From Bacteroidales bacterium (GTDB lineage Bacteria > Bacteroidota > Bacteroidia > Bacteroidales > UBA932): a DNA stretch of 54,107 nt. Of this stretch, positions 32,677-41,116 are shown in pieces. The notes under the pieces were generated by a model that saw only the letters and a program-made list of their open reading frames with translations, was not told where the DNA came from and did not search any database. The number at the start of each line of letters is the position of its first letter. Position 1 is the stretch's first letter. Location of the stretch: the NCBI GenBank assembly GCA_004554455.1, contig SFMG01000020.1, forward strand, positions 1-54,107. Reading direction: 5' to 3'. The position numbers were made by a program, and so were the translations under genes.

Positions 32677-32709
32677 GCAAATATAGCAATTTGGGCAGAC
32701 TAACGCAAA
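32677..32709 (-). promoter_or_regulatory. Promoter of the ileS operon
   Basis: The minus strand has TTTG (32706-32709), a 20-nt spacer and TATATTTGC (32677-32685). The leader of about 40 nt contains CCCCATTTGGGG (32650-32661), a small hairpin. Confidence 0.75.
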
Positions 32710-32716
32710 TCTTATA

Positions 32717-33223
32717 ATGGGCATTCTGGATATAATAATCTGTTGCGCGATTGCGATCTCTCTGGTCACAGGACTCGTAAAAGGACTTGTCACACAACTT
32801 GCCTCGATAGTGGCAATAATCGTAGGCGCGTGGGCCGGACTGCGTTTCAGCATTCCTCTGGGGCAGTGGTTAGGTGGCTTTCTGAGTGAGCTTTCCCCAG
32901 TGATTATCAAGGTGATATGCTTTGTAATAATCTTCGTTGCCGTCTCTCTGGTGATTGCGCTGCTGGGCAAACTGCTGGACAAGTGCATAAAACTGGTGCT
33001 CCTGGGTTGGGTGAACCGCCTGCTGGGTGCCATCTTCGCGATGCTCGCCTGCGCACTCGTGCTCGGACTTGCAGCCAGTCTCTTCGACACCCTCTACTCC
33101 CAGTGGGCAAGCCTGCACGAAGTGACGGAACTGCCCCGTTTCATACAGGAATCGGCCCTGTTCCGCCCTCTGCAGAACCTGGCCGCCAGCATTTTCCCCT
33201 ATCTGAGTAACCTTGCCTTATGA
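32717..33223 (+). CDS. CvpA-family membrane protein
   Basis: This 168-aa protein has four hydrophobic helices: ILDIIICCAIAISLVTGLVK, QLASIVAIIVGAWAGL, IIKVICFVIIFVAVSLVIAL and LLGAIFAMLACALVLGLAA. The second helix is followed by a periplasmic or cytosolic loop and the third by LLDKCIKLVLLGWVNRLLGA, the most conserved CvpA segment. The family is named for colicin V production, but its role is general and poorly defined. It overlaps tsaB by 4 nt (ATGA), so the two are translationally coupled. Confidence 0.8.
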   Translation: MGILDIIICCAIAISLVTGLVKGLVTQLASIVAIIVGAWAGLRFSIPLGQWLGGFLSELSPVIIKVICFVIIFVAVSLVIALLGKLLDKCIKLVLLGWVNRLLGAIFAMLACALVLGLAASLFDTLYSQWASLHEVTELPRFIQESALFRPLQNLAASIFPYLSNLAL

Positions 33224-33906
33224 GTGAAAGAATAATACTGATTGAAACTTCCACGGCCCTCTGCTCCGCCGCCATTGTGGAGGACGGTGAGATCGTCAGC
33301 AGCAGGGAGAGCGACGCAATGCGCTCCCATGCCTCTCTGACAGCCCTTTTTGTGGATGAAATGCTCAAGGAAAGAGGACTTGCGCTCAAGGATTGCAGCG
33401 CGGTCTGCGTCTCCCTCGGCCCCGGTTCCTACACCGGCTTGAGAGTGGGAGTATCCACCGCCAAGGGCTTGTGCTTCGGCTCAGGACTCCCGCTGCTCGC
33501 GGTGGGTACCCTCGACATACTCGCCTCCCAGGCACTGGACGATGCGTCCATAAGCGGGGACTGCGACTATATCATCCCTATGATAGACGCCCGGCGCATG
33601 GAGGTTTACACCGCCATCTACGACCGCGAGGGCAAACGCCTGAGCGAGGTGGAGGCCAGGATAATCGACTCCGAAAGTTTCTCCGACCTGCAGGGACGCA
33701 AGCTTTTCATAGGCGACGGCGCACTGAAGTGCGAGCCAGTGCTGCAGGGAGACAATCGTTTCGTACAGAGCTGTCCAACGGCCGTGGGAATGAAAAAAAT
33801 CGCCCGGGAGGCGTTCCTCAGGGGCGATTTCAAGGATGTTGCTTATCTGGAGCCTTTCTATCTCAAGGAGTTCGTGGCTACGGTCAGCAAGAAGAAAATC
33901 ATTTGA
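33220..33906 (+). CDS. tsaB: tRNA threonylcarbamoyladenosine biosynthesis protein TsaB
   Basis: This 228-aa ASKHA-fold protein partners TsaD and TsaE in making t6A37 on ANN-decoding tRNAs. The N-terminal half shows ILIETSTALCSAAIVEDGEI, VSLGPGSYTGLRVGVSTAKG and a GLPLLAVGTLDILA-type stretch, all diagnostic for TsaB. IIPMIDARRMEVYTAIYD is the other family signature. The C-terminus overlaps the tail of the convergent thioredoxin-fold gene by 8 nt. tsaD and tsaE are not in the window. Confidence 0.92.
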   Translation: MSERIILIETSTALCSAAIVEDGEIVSSRESDAMRSHASLTALFVDEMLKERGLALKDCSAVCVSLGPGSYTGLRVGVSTAKGLCFGSGLPLLAVGTLDILASQALDDASISGDCDYIIPMIDARRMEVYTAIYDREGKRLSEVEARIIDSESFSDLQGRKLFIGDGALKCEPVLQGDNRFVQSCPTAVGMKKIAREAFLRGDFKDVAYLEPFYLKEFVATVSKKKII

Positions 33907-35032
33907 GAAGCTTGTCCAGCAGATTGAGAAGCTGGTTGACATCCTCGATTTTGACGTCGAGGAGTTCTCCGTTGCTGATGATGAAGGTCATCGGCACGCG
34001 ATCCACCCTGTAGAGGGTTGCATAGCGCGAAGCAGATGCGTCTATGTCGCAAACATTCACCCAAGGAAGATTCTGGGAGCGTACTGTTGCGGCCCATCCG
34101 CCCTTGTCGGCATCGAGGCAGACCTGGTAGATGTCCAGCCCGCGGCCGTAGTACATCTGGTATAGCGGCTTGAGCAGCTCGATGTTCATCTGTCTCTGCT
34201 CCGGGACGCTGTTGCTCCAGAAGTGCAGGAGTACGACCTTGGCATCGGTCTCGCTGAGCTTGCGCTTCTCGCCTTTGAGATCCGGCAGCACTATGTCCGG
34301 GAAGTTCACCGCCTCCGCGGTGCTGAGCTTGGCACTCAGGTCCAGGGCGTTCATCCTGGCCTCGGCCTCGCTGCGCAGCGCTTTCACATAACGGGACTCC
34401 GGATAGCTCAGGAGCAGGGAGTCACTCACCTCGCGGAAGCGCAGGGCGTCCGTCTGCTGGGAGAAGAGAGGCAGCTGTCCCGCCTTCTGATAGAACACCG
34501 GCACCACTGCGATGGAATGCGAGTGCTCCATAACGAAGCGTATGCGGTCCCTGTAGTACTGCACGTAGCGGGCAGTGAGGGCCTTGGAATTGGCGGCATA
34601 GTTCTCCGAATCGCTTTCCAGCTTCGCCACCAGCGCGTTCATATCCGCGGTGAAGGCCCTGTAGTCGGACTCTACCGAAGAATAGAGTTCCGCCTCCTCG
34701 CTGCCGCTGAGACTGAAGTTTCCCAGGGTGTCGGCCTTCAGTTCGATCCTGTCGCCGGCGTCCACAAGCACCGAAGCCAGACGGCGGCCGTTGCGGCAGA
34801 AGTAGTAGAACTCAGGATTTCCCTTGCTGACTTCCAGCTTGCAGGAGAAATTGCCGGCCGCATCTGTGGATATGGTGTCAACCGCCTGAAATTTGTTGAT
34901 ATTGAGCAGATTGACTTCAATCTGCATATTTCCGGCCCCCTCGATGGTACCGGAGACCCTGGCGTTGTTGCAGGCCGCTGCGGCCAGGATTGCGAGAACT
35001 GCGCCAGCGGAGCGCTTCAATATGCTTTTCAT
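33899..35032 (-). CDS. TlpA-like thioredoxin-fold lipoprotein without the CXXC motif
   Basis: The 377-aa product is a lipoprotein (AILAAAAC, lipid Cys at 21). A DUF4369-like N-terminal beta domain lies at about 25-120 (RVSGTIEGAGNMQIEVNLLN). A helical middle follows, and a C-terminal thioredoxin-like domain begins near 245 (FPDIVLPDLKGEKRKLSE). At the position of the redox motif the sequence reads VVLLHFWSNSVPEQRQM, so both cysteines of WCxxC are replaced. The cis-Pro region VDRVPMTFII is kept. A redox-inactive binding or chaperone role in the periplasm is inferred. It is cotranscribed with the HIT gene (4-nt overlap) and greA. Confidence 0.8.
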   Translation of the reverse strand: MKSILKRSAGAVLAILAAAACNNARVSGTIEGAGNMQIEVNLLNINKFQAVDTISTDAAGNFSCKLEVSKGNPEFYYFCRNGRRLASVLVDAGDRIELKADTLGNFSLSGSEEAELYSSVESDYRAFTADMNALVAKLESDSENYAANSKALTARYVQYYRDRIRFVMEHSHSIAVVPVFYQKAGQLPLFSQQTDALRFREVSDSLLLSYPESRYVKALRSEAEARMNALDLSAKLSTAEAVNFPDIVLPDLKGEKRKLSETDAKVVLLHFWSNSVPEQRQMNIELLKPLYQMYYGRGLDIYQVCLDADKGGWAATVRSQNLPWVNVCDIDASASRYATLYRVDRVPMTFIISNGELLDVKIEDVNQLLNLLDKLLK

Positions 35033-35433
35033 AACTTGTCGAATTCGCGGGAAATGGAAGCTGCTATGGCGGCGAAACGTTCTGCCGGAAGCTCGAGTTT
35101 CTTCTTGCGGAAATCCATATCCGTCTCGCTGTCCATAGGGACGAGATGTATATGCACGTGAGGCACTTCCATACCGAGCACGGCGACGCCTACCCTCTTG
35201 CAGCCGGTTGCGGCCTTGATTGCCGCGGCCACCTTGCGGGCGAAGGCCCAGAGACCGGCATAGCAGTCGGAGTCGAGGTCGAAGATGTAGTCCTTTTCCA
35301 CCTTGCGGGGTATTACCAGGGTATGGCCCTCTTTCAGAGGGGATATGTCGAGGAAGGCATAGTAGTCCTCGTTTTCTGCCACCTTCCAGGACGGAATCTC
35401 GCCTGCGGCGATTTTGGTGAATATCGTTGCCAT
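35029..35433 (-). CDS. HIT-family nucleotide hydrolase/transferase
   Basis: This 134-aa cytosolic protein has the N-terminal FTKIAAGEIPSWKVAENEDY stretch and the triad HVHIHLVP, with His92, His94 and His96; His94 is the expected nucleophile. The family hydrolyses AMP-linked substrates such as adenosine 5'-phosphoramidate. The ATG at 35433 is chosen because the upstream extension overlaps greA and lacks family similarity. Order greA-HIT with a 4-nt gap is usual in Bacteroidetes. Its exact substrate is unknown. Confidence 0.88.
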   Translation of the reverse strand: MATIFTKIAAGEIPSWKVAENEDYYAFLDISPLKEGHTLVIPRKVEKDYIFDLDSDCYAGLWAFARKVAAAIKAATGCKRVGVAVLGMEVPHVHIHLVPMDSETDMDFRKKKLELPAERFAAIAASISREFDKL

Positions 35434-35437
35434 GGCG

Positions 35438-35905
35438 TCAGAGAGAAATGTCGAGTATCTCGAAGCGGAGTATGCCTGAAGGCACCTTGGCCTCGACAAT
35501 TTCACCTTTCTTGTGGCCCATAAGGGCCCTGCCTATAGGAGTGGTCGCGGCGAGCTTTCCGGCGGCAAAATCCGCCTCGCTCTCGCCCACGAGGGTGAAC
35601 TCCATTTCCTTCTTGGCATTGAGGTTCATCACCCTCACCTTATTGAGCATCTGCACCTTCTCGGTACCGATCTGGCTTTCGTCAATGACACGGGCGCTCG
35701 CAACCTGGTCCTTGAGATTGACGATGCGGGCCTCGAGTATGCCCTGAGCCTCGCGGGCGGCCTCGTATTCAGCGTTTTCAGAGAGGTCTCCCTTGTCCCT
35801 GGCCTCGGCTATCGCAGCGGAAATGACTGGGCGCTGGGCAATGGCGTCAGCAAGTTCCTTCTTGAGCTTCTCGTAGCCTTCCCTTGTAACGTAATGTATG
35901 TTCAT
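35438..35905 (-). CDS. greA: Transcription elongation factor GreA
   Basis: This 155-aa factor rescues backtracked RNA polymerase by stimulating transcript cleavage. The N-terminal coiled coil holds the functional tip (GDLSENAEYEAAREAQG, with the acidic Asp-Glu pair), followed by LEARIVNLKDQVASA. The C-terminal FKBP-like domain shows EFTLVGESEADFAAGKLAAT and SPIGRALMG-type residues (here TPIGRALMGHKKGE). I start at the ATG at 35905 (MNIHYVTREGYEKL). An intrinsic-terminator hairpin lies in the leader between the promoter and this ATG, which may control its own expression. Confidence 0.95.
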   Translation of the reverse strand: MNIHYVTREGYEKLKKELADAIAQRPVISAAIAEARDKGDLSENAEYEAAREAQGILEARIVNLKDQVASARVIDESQIGTEKVQMLNKVRVMNLNAKKEMEFTLVGESEADFAAGKLAATTPIGRALMGHKKGEIVEAKVPSGILRFEILDISL

Positions 35906-35929
35906 ATTCAATGTGTTATTAAAAGTTTC

Positions 35930-35964
35930 AAAAAAATAAGGAGCCCCGCTTCCCCGCGGGACCC
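35930..35964 (-). terminator. Intrinsic terminator/attenuator in the greA leader
   Basis: On the minus strand GGGTCCCGC (35956-35964) pairs with GCGGGGCTC (35941-35949), nine pairs with two G-U, loop GGGGAA. CTTA and seven T residues follow. It lies between the -7 box at 35973-35981 and the greA ATG; it would also end ribF-operon transcripts. Confidence 0.7.
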
Positions 35965-35972
35965 TCGTTTCC

Positions 35973-35981
35973 ACAAAGATA
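35973..35981 (-). promoter_or_regulatory. -7 box of the greA operon
   Basis: The minus strand reads TATCTTTGT, matching TAnnTTTG, just after the ribF stop. A -33 TTTG at normal spacing is not evident. Confidence 0.5.
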
Positions 35982-35992
35982 AGAATAATAAA

Positions 35993-36862
35993 TTACAAAC
36001 GAAATTTTTTGTCCTTCTCAAGCTGGGCGGCAAGGTCCTCCAGAGAGGAGAAACGCCTCTCCCCGCGTATGCGCGCAAGGAAGTCCAGGCCTATGTCCAG
36101 ACCGTATATGTCTTCGTCAAAACCGAATATGTTCGTCTCTATGGTAAGAGCGCGGTTTTCGCCTACCGTGGGCCTTACGCCTATATTGCACATTCCCCTG
36201 AAATCCCGTCCGAGAGTGTGCACGTCCACGAGATAAACTCCGTTGCCGGGCAGCTGCTTGAGTGGCTCGTAAAGCTGCATGTTGGCAGTAGGAAAACCTA
36301 TGGAGCGGCCGAGACGGTTGCCTGCGACTACCACGCCGTGCAGCGAATACGGCCGGCCGAGCATCCTTGCGGCATCGTCCACCCGTCCCTCTTCGAGGGC
36401 CTTGCGTATGCGGGTCGAGGAAATCGCAGCTCCGCCGTCGTCTATGGAAGCGCAGCGTATGACCTCCAGTCCCAGATCCACGGCCGTGGCGGCCGCCTGG
36501 TCCGGACTGCAGCAGTCGCTGCCCATACGGTTGTCGTAGCCGAGAAGTATGGCGTCGGCCCCGAAACGGTCCCTGACCACCTCCTTCAGGTAATCCCTGC
36601 AGCTGAGGGCACAGAATTCACGGCTGAAGTCGAGCACCTCCACCCTGTCCACCCCAAGGGAGCGTATGAGGGCGGTCTTCTCACTCAGGGAACTCAGAAG
36701 TCTCAGGGACCGGGCGTCCTTCTGCAGAACGGTGCGGGGATGGGGCCAGAAAGTGATGACCATACTCTCCCCGCCCCGGGCCCTTGCGGCTTCGACAAGC
36801 TGTCCGAGAACTTTGCGGTGTCCAATGTGGACACCGTCAAAGAAACCGGTCGCTACAACCAT
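35993..36862 (-). CDS. ribF: Bifunctional riboflavin kinase / FAD synthetase
   Basis: The 289-aa enzyme makes FMN from riboflavin and FAD from FMN. The N-terminal nucleotidyltransferase half shows VVATGFFDGVHIGHRKVL (HIGH-type motif), ITFWPHPRTVL and the ISSTRIRKAL motif. The C-terminal kinase half starts at GVVVAGNRLGRSIGFPTANM and includes GVYLVDV, MCNIGVRPT and ETNIFGFDEDIYG. It is slightly short at the N-terminus compared with the usual 305-310 aa, as common in Bacteroidetes. Its start lies 10 nt inside the end of the glycogen synthase-phosphorylase gene, so translation is probably coupled to the glycogen operon. Confidence 0.95.
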   Translation of the reverse strand: MVVATGFFDGVHIGHRKVLGQLVEAARARGGESMVITFWPHPRTVLQKDARSLRLLSSLSEKTALIRSLGVDRVEVLDFSREFCALSCRDYLKEVVRDRFGADAILLGYDNRMGSDCCSPDQAAATAVDLGLEVIRCASIDDGGAAISSTRIRKALEEGRVDDAARMLGRPYSLHGVVVAGNRLGRSIGFPTANMQLYEPLKQLPGNGVYLVDVHTLGRDFRGMCNIGVRPTVGENRALTIETNIFGFDEDIYGLDIGLDFLARIRGERRFSSLEDLAAQLEKDKKFRL

Positions 36863-39800
36863 TTTACGAGAGGGAAGTCCTGACGGTTAGGCAGCAGCGG
36901 ATTCTTAGGATAGATACGGGTGGCCACCTGGTACATACCTGTGCGCTCAGGCAGCACGGAAGTCCTGTATGTCACCTGTCCCTCATTGTTGGACACGAAC
37001 TCGAACTCTACCTTCTCCTGTATGTGACGCTCACCCTTCTTGTCGGTGGAAGTGAAGAGCATTTCCACTCCTATGTCCTCCGGATTGAGGTCGGCTATGT
37101 TCAGCACCACCTCGGCGGTCATAGGGTTCTCGGAAGAGAGTACGTATGAGGAATCCGGCTGGGTGTAGGAAACAACCTCCACGTTCTTCCAGCTCAGACG
37201 CACCCTGTTCTTCCACTCGGAAATCTCGCGGGCAAGCTTGTAGTCCTCACTGCAGATTTCCGCGCTGCGCTTGCTCTGCGGAACATAGTACTGCCTGCAG
37301 TAGTCGCTGAGCATACGGTTGGTGGTGAAGTTGCAGGCCACCTGGGCGATGGTGTTCTTGATATATCCCACCCACTCGGCGGACCTGCCGGTCATACGGT
37401 CGATATTGTAGTAGGCAGGTGCGATGTCGTTCTCTATGATGGTATATATGGTTGCGGAGTCGAGCTCGTTCTGATAGCCCTGGTCGTCGTAGGTGCGCTC
37501 CAGAGGAAGCGCCCAGCCGGCACCCTCCCTGTAGCCCTCTACCCACCATCCGTCGAGTACGGAGAAATGCATTACGCCGTTCATCGCAGCCTTCTCTCCG
37601 GAAGTGCCGGATGCCTCCTGAGGACGGGTAGGGTTGTTGAGCCATACGTCCACGCCCTGTACGAGCCTCTTGGCCAGGGAGATGTCGTAGCCCGGCACGA
37701 ATATGATCTTGCCGAGGAAACGCGGCTGCTTGCTTATCTCGACGATCTGGCGGATGAGGTCCTGACCTGCGCCGTCAGCCGGGTGGGCCTTGCCTGCGAA
37801 CACGAACTGAACCGGATGCTGAGGGTCGTTGACTATGGCGTCGAGACGGTCAAGGTCGCTGAAGAGCAGGGTCGCACGCTTGTAGGTGGCGAAACGGCGT
37901 GCGAAGCCTATGGTGAGTACGTCGTCGCGGAAGTTCTCCTTGATCTTGACGATCTGGCGCGGAGAATAGTGGCTGCTGAGCACAGGGTCGGAGAGACGCT
38001 CGCGTATGATTCTGACGAGCTCCTTCTTGAGCGTCAGACGGGTATTCCATATTTCCTCATCGGAGATGTTGTAGATGCCGGAGAAACAGCCCATATCATA
38101 GTGATGGGTCTTGAATTCCGCACCGAACACCTTGTTGTGGACGGTCTTCCATTCCTTGGCGCACCAGGTTGGATAGTGGACGCCGTTGGTCACATAGCTC
38201 ACGTGCAGCTCCTCAGGCAGATAGCCCGGGTACATATTGGAGAATATCTTCTGGCTTACCTTGCCGTGAAGCATGGACACGCCGTTGACCTCCTGGGAGA
38301 TGTTGGCGGCCAGGATGCTCATTGAGAACTTCTCGTTCACGTTGTAGCCGTCGAGCTTGCCCAGACCCATAAGGGTCTCCCAGCTGATCTTCAGCTCGCC
38401 AGGCACGTGGCCAATGTACTGGCGGAGTATGCCCTCGTCGAAGGCGTCGTGGCCGGCCGGAACCGGAGTGTGGGTGGTGAAGAGGCTGGATGCCCTTACC
38501 ACTTCGAGGGCCTCTGTGAAGCTGAGGTTCTCATTCTGTATGTATTCGCGGAGTCTTTCCAGACCTATGAATGCGGCGTGGCCCTCGTTGCAGTGATATA
38601 CCTGAGGGTTCAGGCCCAGGGTGCGAAGGGCGCGTATGCCGCCAATGCCCAGGAGCAGCTCCTGCTTCAGACGGTTCTCCCAGTCGCCACCGTAGAGCTG
38701 ATGTGTCACCTGACGGTCCTCTGGAGCGTTGGCCTCATAGTCGGTGTCGAGCAGATAGAGGTCGGTGCGGCCCACGGCCACCTTCCAGATGCGGGCAGTC
38801 AGAGTCCTGCCAGGGAAAGCCACGCTGGTGGTCTTCCAGTTGCCGTTTTCGTCAAGCACTGGCTCGGCCGGGATCTTGAAGAAGTCCTGAGGCACGTACT
38901 CGGCCACCTGGTTGCCCTGGGCGGTGAGCTTCTGGTTGAAATAGCCATAGCGGTAGAGCAGGCCGACGGCCACAAGATTGACGTTCATGTCGGAGGTCTC
39001 CTTGAGGTAGTCGCCCGCAAGAATGCCGAGGCCGCCGGAATAGATCTTCAGGGAAGTATCCAGGCCGTATTCCATACAGAAGTAGGCCACTGACGGATCC
39101 GTCCTCTCTTCCTTGGCTGCCATATAGCTGTTGAACTCGGTCATCACCTCGTTCAGTCTGCCCACGAACTCAGGGTCCGCAGCCAGCTCTTTGTATCTCT
39201 TGAGACTTACCCTGTCGAGTATGGCCATAGGGTTATGTCCTGAGCTGTGCCAGAGATCGTAGTCTATTGACTTGAACAGATCCTTGGCGCTCTCATTCCA
39301 GCACCACCAGAGATTCTTGCTGAGGGTCTCGAGACCAGCAATCTTCTTTGGCAGATGCCTGGTTACCATAACACTCTTCCACGTAGGGTTGTCGATTTCT
39401 ATTTTCCTGTATTCCATGATTTTGTTCTTTTTTGCAGCAGGCATTCCGTCCTGAAGCTTCTGTTGTCTGCACAATGCCTCGGAATAGGCTTTCTTATAAT
39501 AAACTATCTGATTTTCCCAAAGTGCGATGCGGGCGACATCGGCGGCCGACTCCATATAGCGGCGGCGCTGCGTATCGTCGAGTTCCGCAATCTCCCGTAT
39601 GCGGGCGGCGACGGCATCCACGACCTCGAAATAGTTCGAGTCGTTCCTGTCCACCACGGCTATGCCCGGATGCTCCTTGCCATAGTGGTCCCTGACCCAG
39701 ATTCCGAAACCGGCGAGACTGGTGGTGAGGGTAGGTATGGCAAAGGCGAGGCTCTCGAGAGGCGTATAGCCCCACGGCTCGTAGTAGGATGGGAATATGG

Positions 39801-41094
39801 TTCCGTCAAGACCTATGAGCAGGTCGTAGTAGCTCATATTGAATATGCCGTCCGAGCCGTTCAGATAAGAAGGCACGAAATATACTTTCACTTTGTCGCC
39901 GGCGGCATTGCGCAGGCCCTTGTCGGCAAATCTGTTGAGCACCTTGTCCCAGGCCGGGTCCATAAGGGCGTGGCTGCACTGTGTCACGTACTGCTCAGCC
40001 CCGTTGCCTGACATCTTCTGCAGCAGGGCGCGGTCAGGCCCGTTGTGTCCCGAAGGGATAAGTATGAACGCGTGTATCTCCCTGCCCTGCCATCCGTCCT
40101 CGCGGAGTTTGGCAAGAGCGTCGATGAACACGTCTATTCCCTTGTTGTGATATTCGTAGCGGCCGCCTATGCCGAAGAGAACGGCGTCCTGTGCGACCGG
40201 GGCCCCGCTCATATAGGAGGCCACTTCGATAAAGCGTTTCCTCGCGGCCCTGCGCTTGCTCAGATACTGCTCCTCTCCCTGAGGGGTGAAGCTGTTCTCG
40301 AAGCCGTTTGGGGTCACGAAATCCACCTTGCGTCCGTAGAAACGGGCGCACTCGCGGGCGGTGATGTCGCTGACCGTGGTAAGCACATCGGCATTGAGAG
40401 CCGACTGCTTCTCGAGTGAATTACGGGCCACGACTCCCAGCCTGCGGGCCATCTCGTCTCCGTCGAAGGAGTCGAGATTGTCGTAGAGGGGGATATTGTT
40501 GCCGGCTATGCAGCGCCCCATCATTGTGGCGTGGGTCGTAAAGACGCTGGCAATCGGCAATTTGCTGTGTTTCAAGTAGAGAAGGCCGGCACCCGTCTGC
40601 CACTCGTGGAACTGGGCGACCACCTTTTCGGAATCACTGAGATTGAAGTTGTAGAAACTCTCGATCACACGCCCGGCGGCATAGCCGAACAGGGCCGATT
40701 CCTTGTAGTCCCAGTTGCCGGAAATGGAGTCCACCCTGAAGTCCCGCCAGCAGGCGGCAAGGATTTCGTCCTGATTCGGAAGAAAACTCTTGAAATCCAC
40801 CAGGATGGCATAGGGTTTTCCGGGAACGTTCCAGCGTCCTACCCTCACTCTGATTCCCTCGGAGGCCGCCTGAGCCTTCCAGGCCTTGAAAAGAGTGGCG
40901 TCCTCCAGGAAATCAGGATTTTTTTCTACGTTCATCCATACGTCCGGACCAACCAGGATGTGGTGCTTTTTCAAGTCCTCCTTGAGATTGAGAGCCTTTG
41001 TGGCAACAACGGTATAGATCCCTCCGACCTTGTTGCAAACCTCCCAGCTGACCTCAAAAAGGTAGTCCGGACGGATAAGTTCGTCTTTTGTCAT
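36853..41094 (-). CDS. GT3 glycogen synthase fused to GT35 alpha-glucan phosphorylase
   Basis: The 1413-aa polypeptide holds two opposing glycogen enzymes. Residues 1-559 are a GT3 synthase of the fungal/animal type: FEVSWEVCNKVGGIYTVVAT at the N-terminus, and FPSYYEPWGYTPLESLAF with the two glutamates of the donor site. Such enzymes use UDP-glucose. Residues 560-1413 (854 aa, the length of stand-alone bacterial GlgP) are a GT35 phosphorylase with a DUF3417-like N-terminus (LSKNLWWCWNESAKDLFKSI), CMEYGLDTSLKIYSGGLGIL, and PRPQEASGTSGEKAAMNG-type PLP site where Lys1168 is the expected cofactor lysine. The junction (AAKKNKIMEYRK) is encoded by A-rich DNA followed by an in-frame ATG at 39417, resembling a former intergenic leader. 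It is the sixth gene of the glycogen operon. Confidence 0.93.
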   Translation of the reverse strand: MTKDELIRPDYLFEVSWEVCNKVGGIYTVVATKALNLKEDLKKHHILVGPDVWMNVEKNPDFLEDATLFKAWKAQAASEGIRVRVGRWNVPGKPYAILVDFKSFLPNQDEILAACWRDFRVDSISGNWDYKESALFGYAAGRVIESFYNFNLSDSEKVVAQFHEWQTGAGLLYLKHSKLPIASVFTTHATMMGRCIAGNNIPLYDNLDSFDGDEMARRLGVVARNSLEKQSALNADVLTTVSDITARECARFYGRKVDFVTPNGFENSFTPQGEEQYLSKRRAARKRFIEVASYMSGAPVAQDAVLFGIGGRYEYHNKGIDVFIDALAKLREDGWQGREIHAFILIPSGHNGPDRALLQKMSGNGAEQYVTQCSHALMDPAWDKVLNRFADKGLRNAAGDKVKVYFVPSYLNGSDGIFNMSYYDLLIGLDGTIFPSYYEPWGYTPLESLAFAIPTLTTSLAGFGIWVRDHYGKEHPGIAVVDRNDSNYFEVVDAVAARIREIAELDDTQRRRYMESAADVARIALWENQIVYYKKAYSEALCRQQKLQDGMPAAKKNKIMEYRKIEIDNPTWKSVMVTRHLPKKIAGLETLSKNLWWCWNESAKDLFKSIDYDLWHSSGHNPMAILDRVSLKRYKELAADPEFVGRLNEVMTEFNSYMAAKEERTDPSVAYFCMEYGLDTSLKIYSGGLGILAGDYLKETSDMNVNLVAVGLLYRYGYFNQKLTAQGNQVAEYVPQDFFKIPAEPVLDENGNWKTTSVAFPGRTLTARIWKVAVGRTDLYLLDTDYEANAPEDRQVTHQLYGGDWENRLKQELLLGIGGIRALRTLGLNPQVYHCNEGHAAFIGLERLREYIQNENLSFTEALEVVRASSLFTTHTPVPAGHDAFDEGILRQYIGHVPGELKISWETLMGLGKLDGYNVNEKFSMSILAANISQEVNGVSMLHGKVSQKIFSNMYPGYLPEELHVSYVTNGVHYPTWCAKEWKTVHNKVFGAEFKTHHYDMGCFSGIYNISDEEIWNTRLTLKKELVRIIRERLSDPVLSSHYSPRQIVKIKENFRDDVLTIGFARRFATYKRATLLFSDLDRLDAIVNDPQHPVQFVFAGKAHPADGAGQDLIRQIVEISKQPRFLGKIIFVPGYDISLAKRLVQGVDVWLNNPTRPQEASGTSGEKAAMNGVMHFSVLDGWWVEGYREGAGWALPLERTYDDQGYQNELDSATIYTIIENDIAPAYYNIDRMTGRSAEWVGYIKNTIAQVACNFTTNRMLSDYCRQYYVPQSKRSAEICSEDYKLAREISEWKNRVRLSWKNVEVVSYTQPDSSYVLSSENPMTAEVVLNIADLNPEDIGVEMLFTSTDKKGERHIQEKVEFEFVSNNEGQVTYRTSVLPERTGMYQVATRIYPKNPLLPNRQDFPLVKWL

Positions 41095-41116
41095 CGATAT
41101 TCAGTGTTTTGTACTA

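Noticed and set aside
35513..36883. A 456-codon plus-strand frame across greA and ribF
   Set aside because: It runs across the intergenic terminator and two well-supported genes on the other strand.
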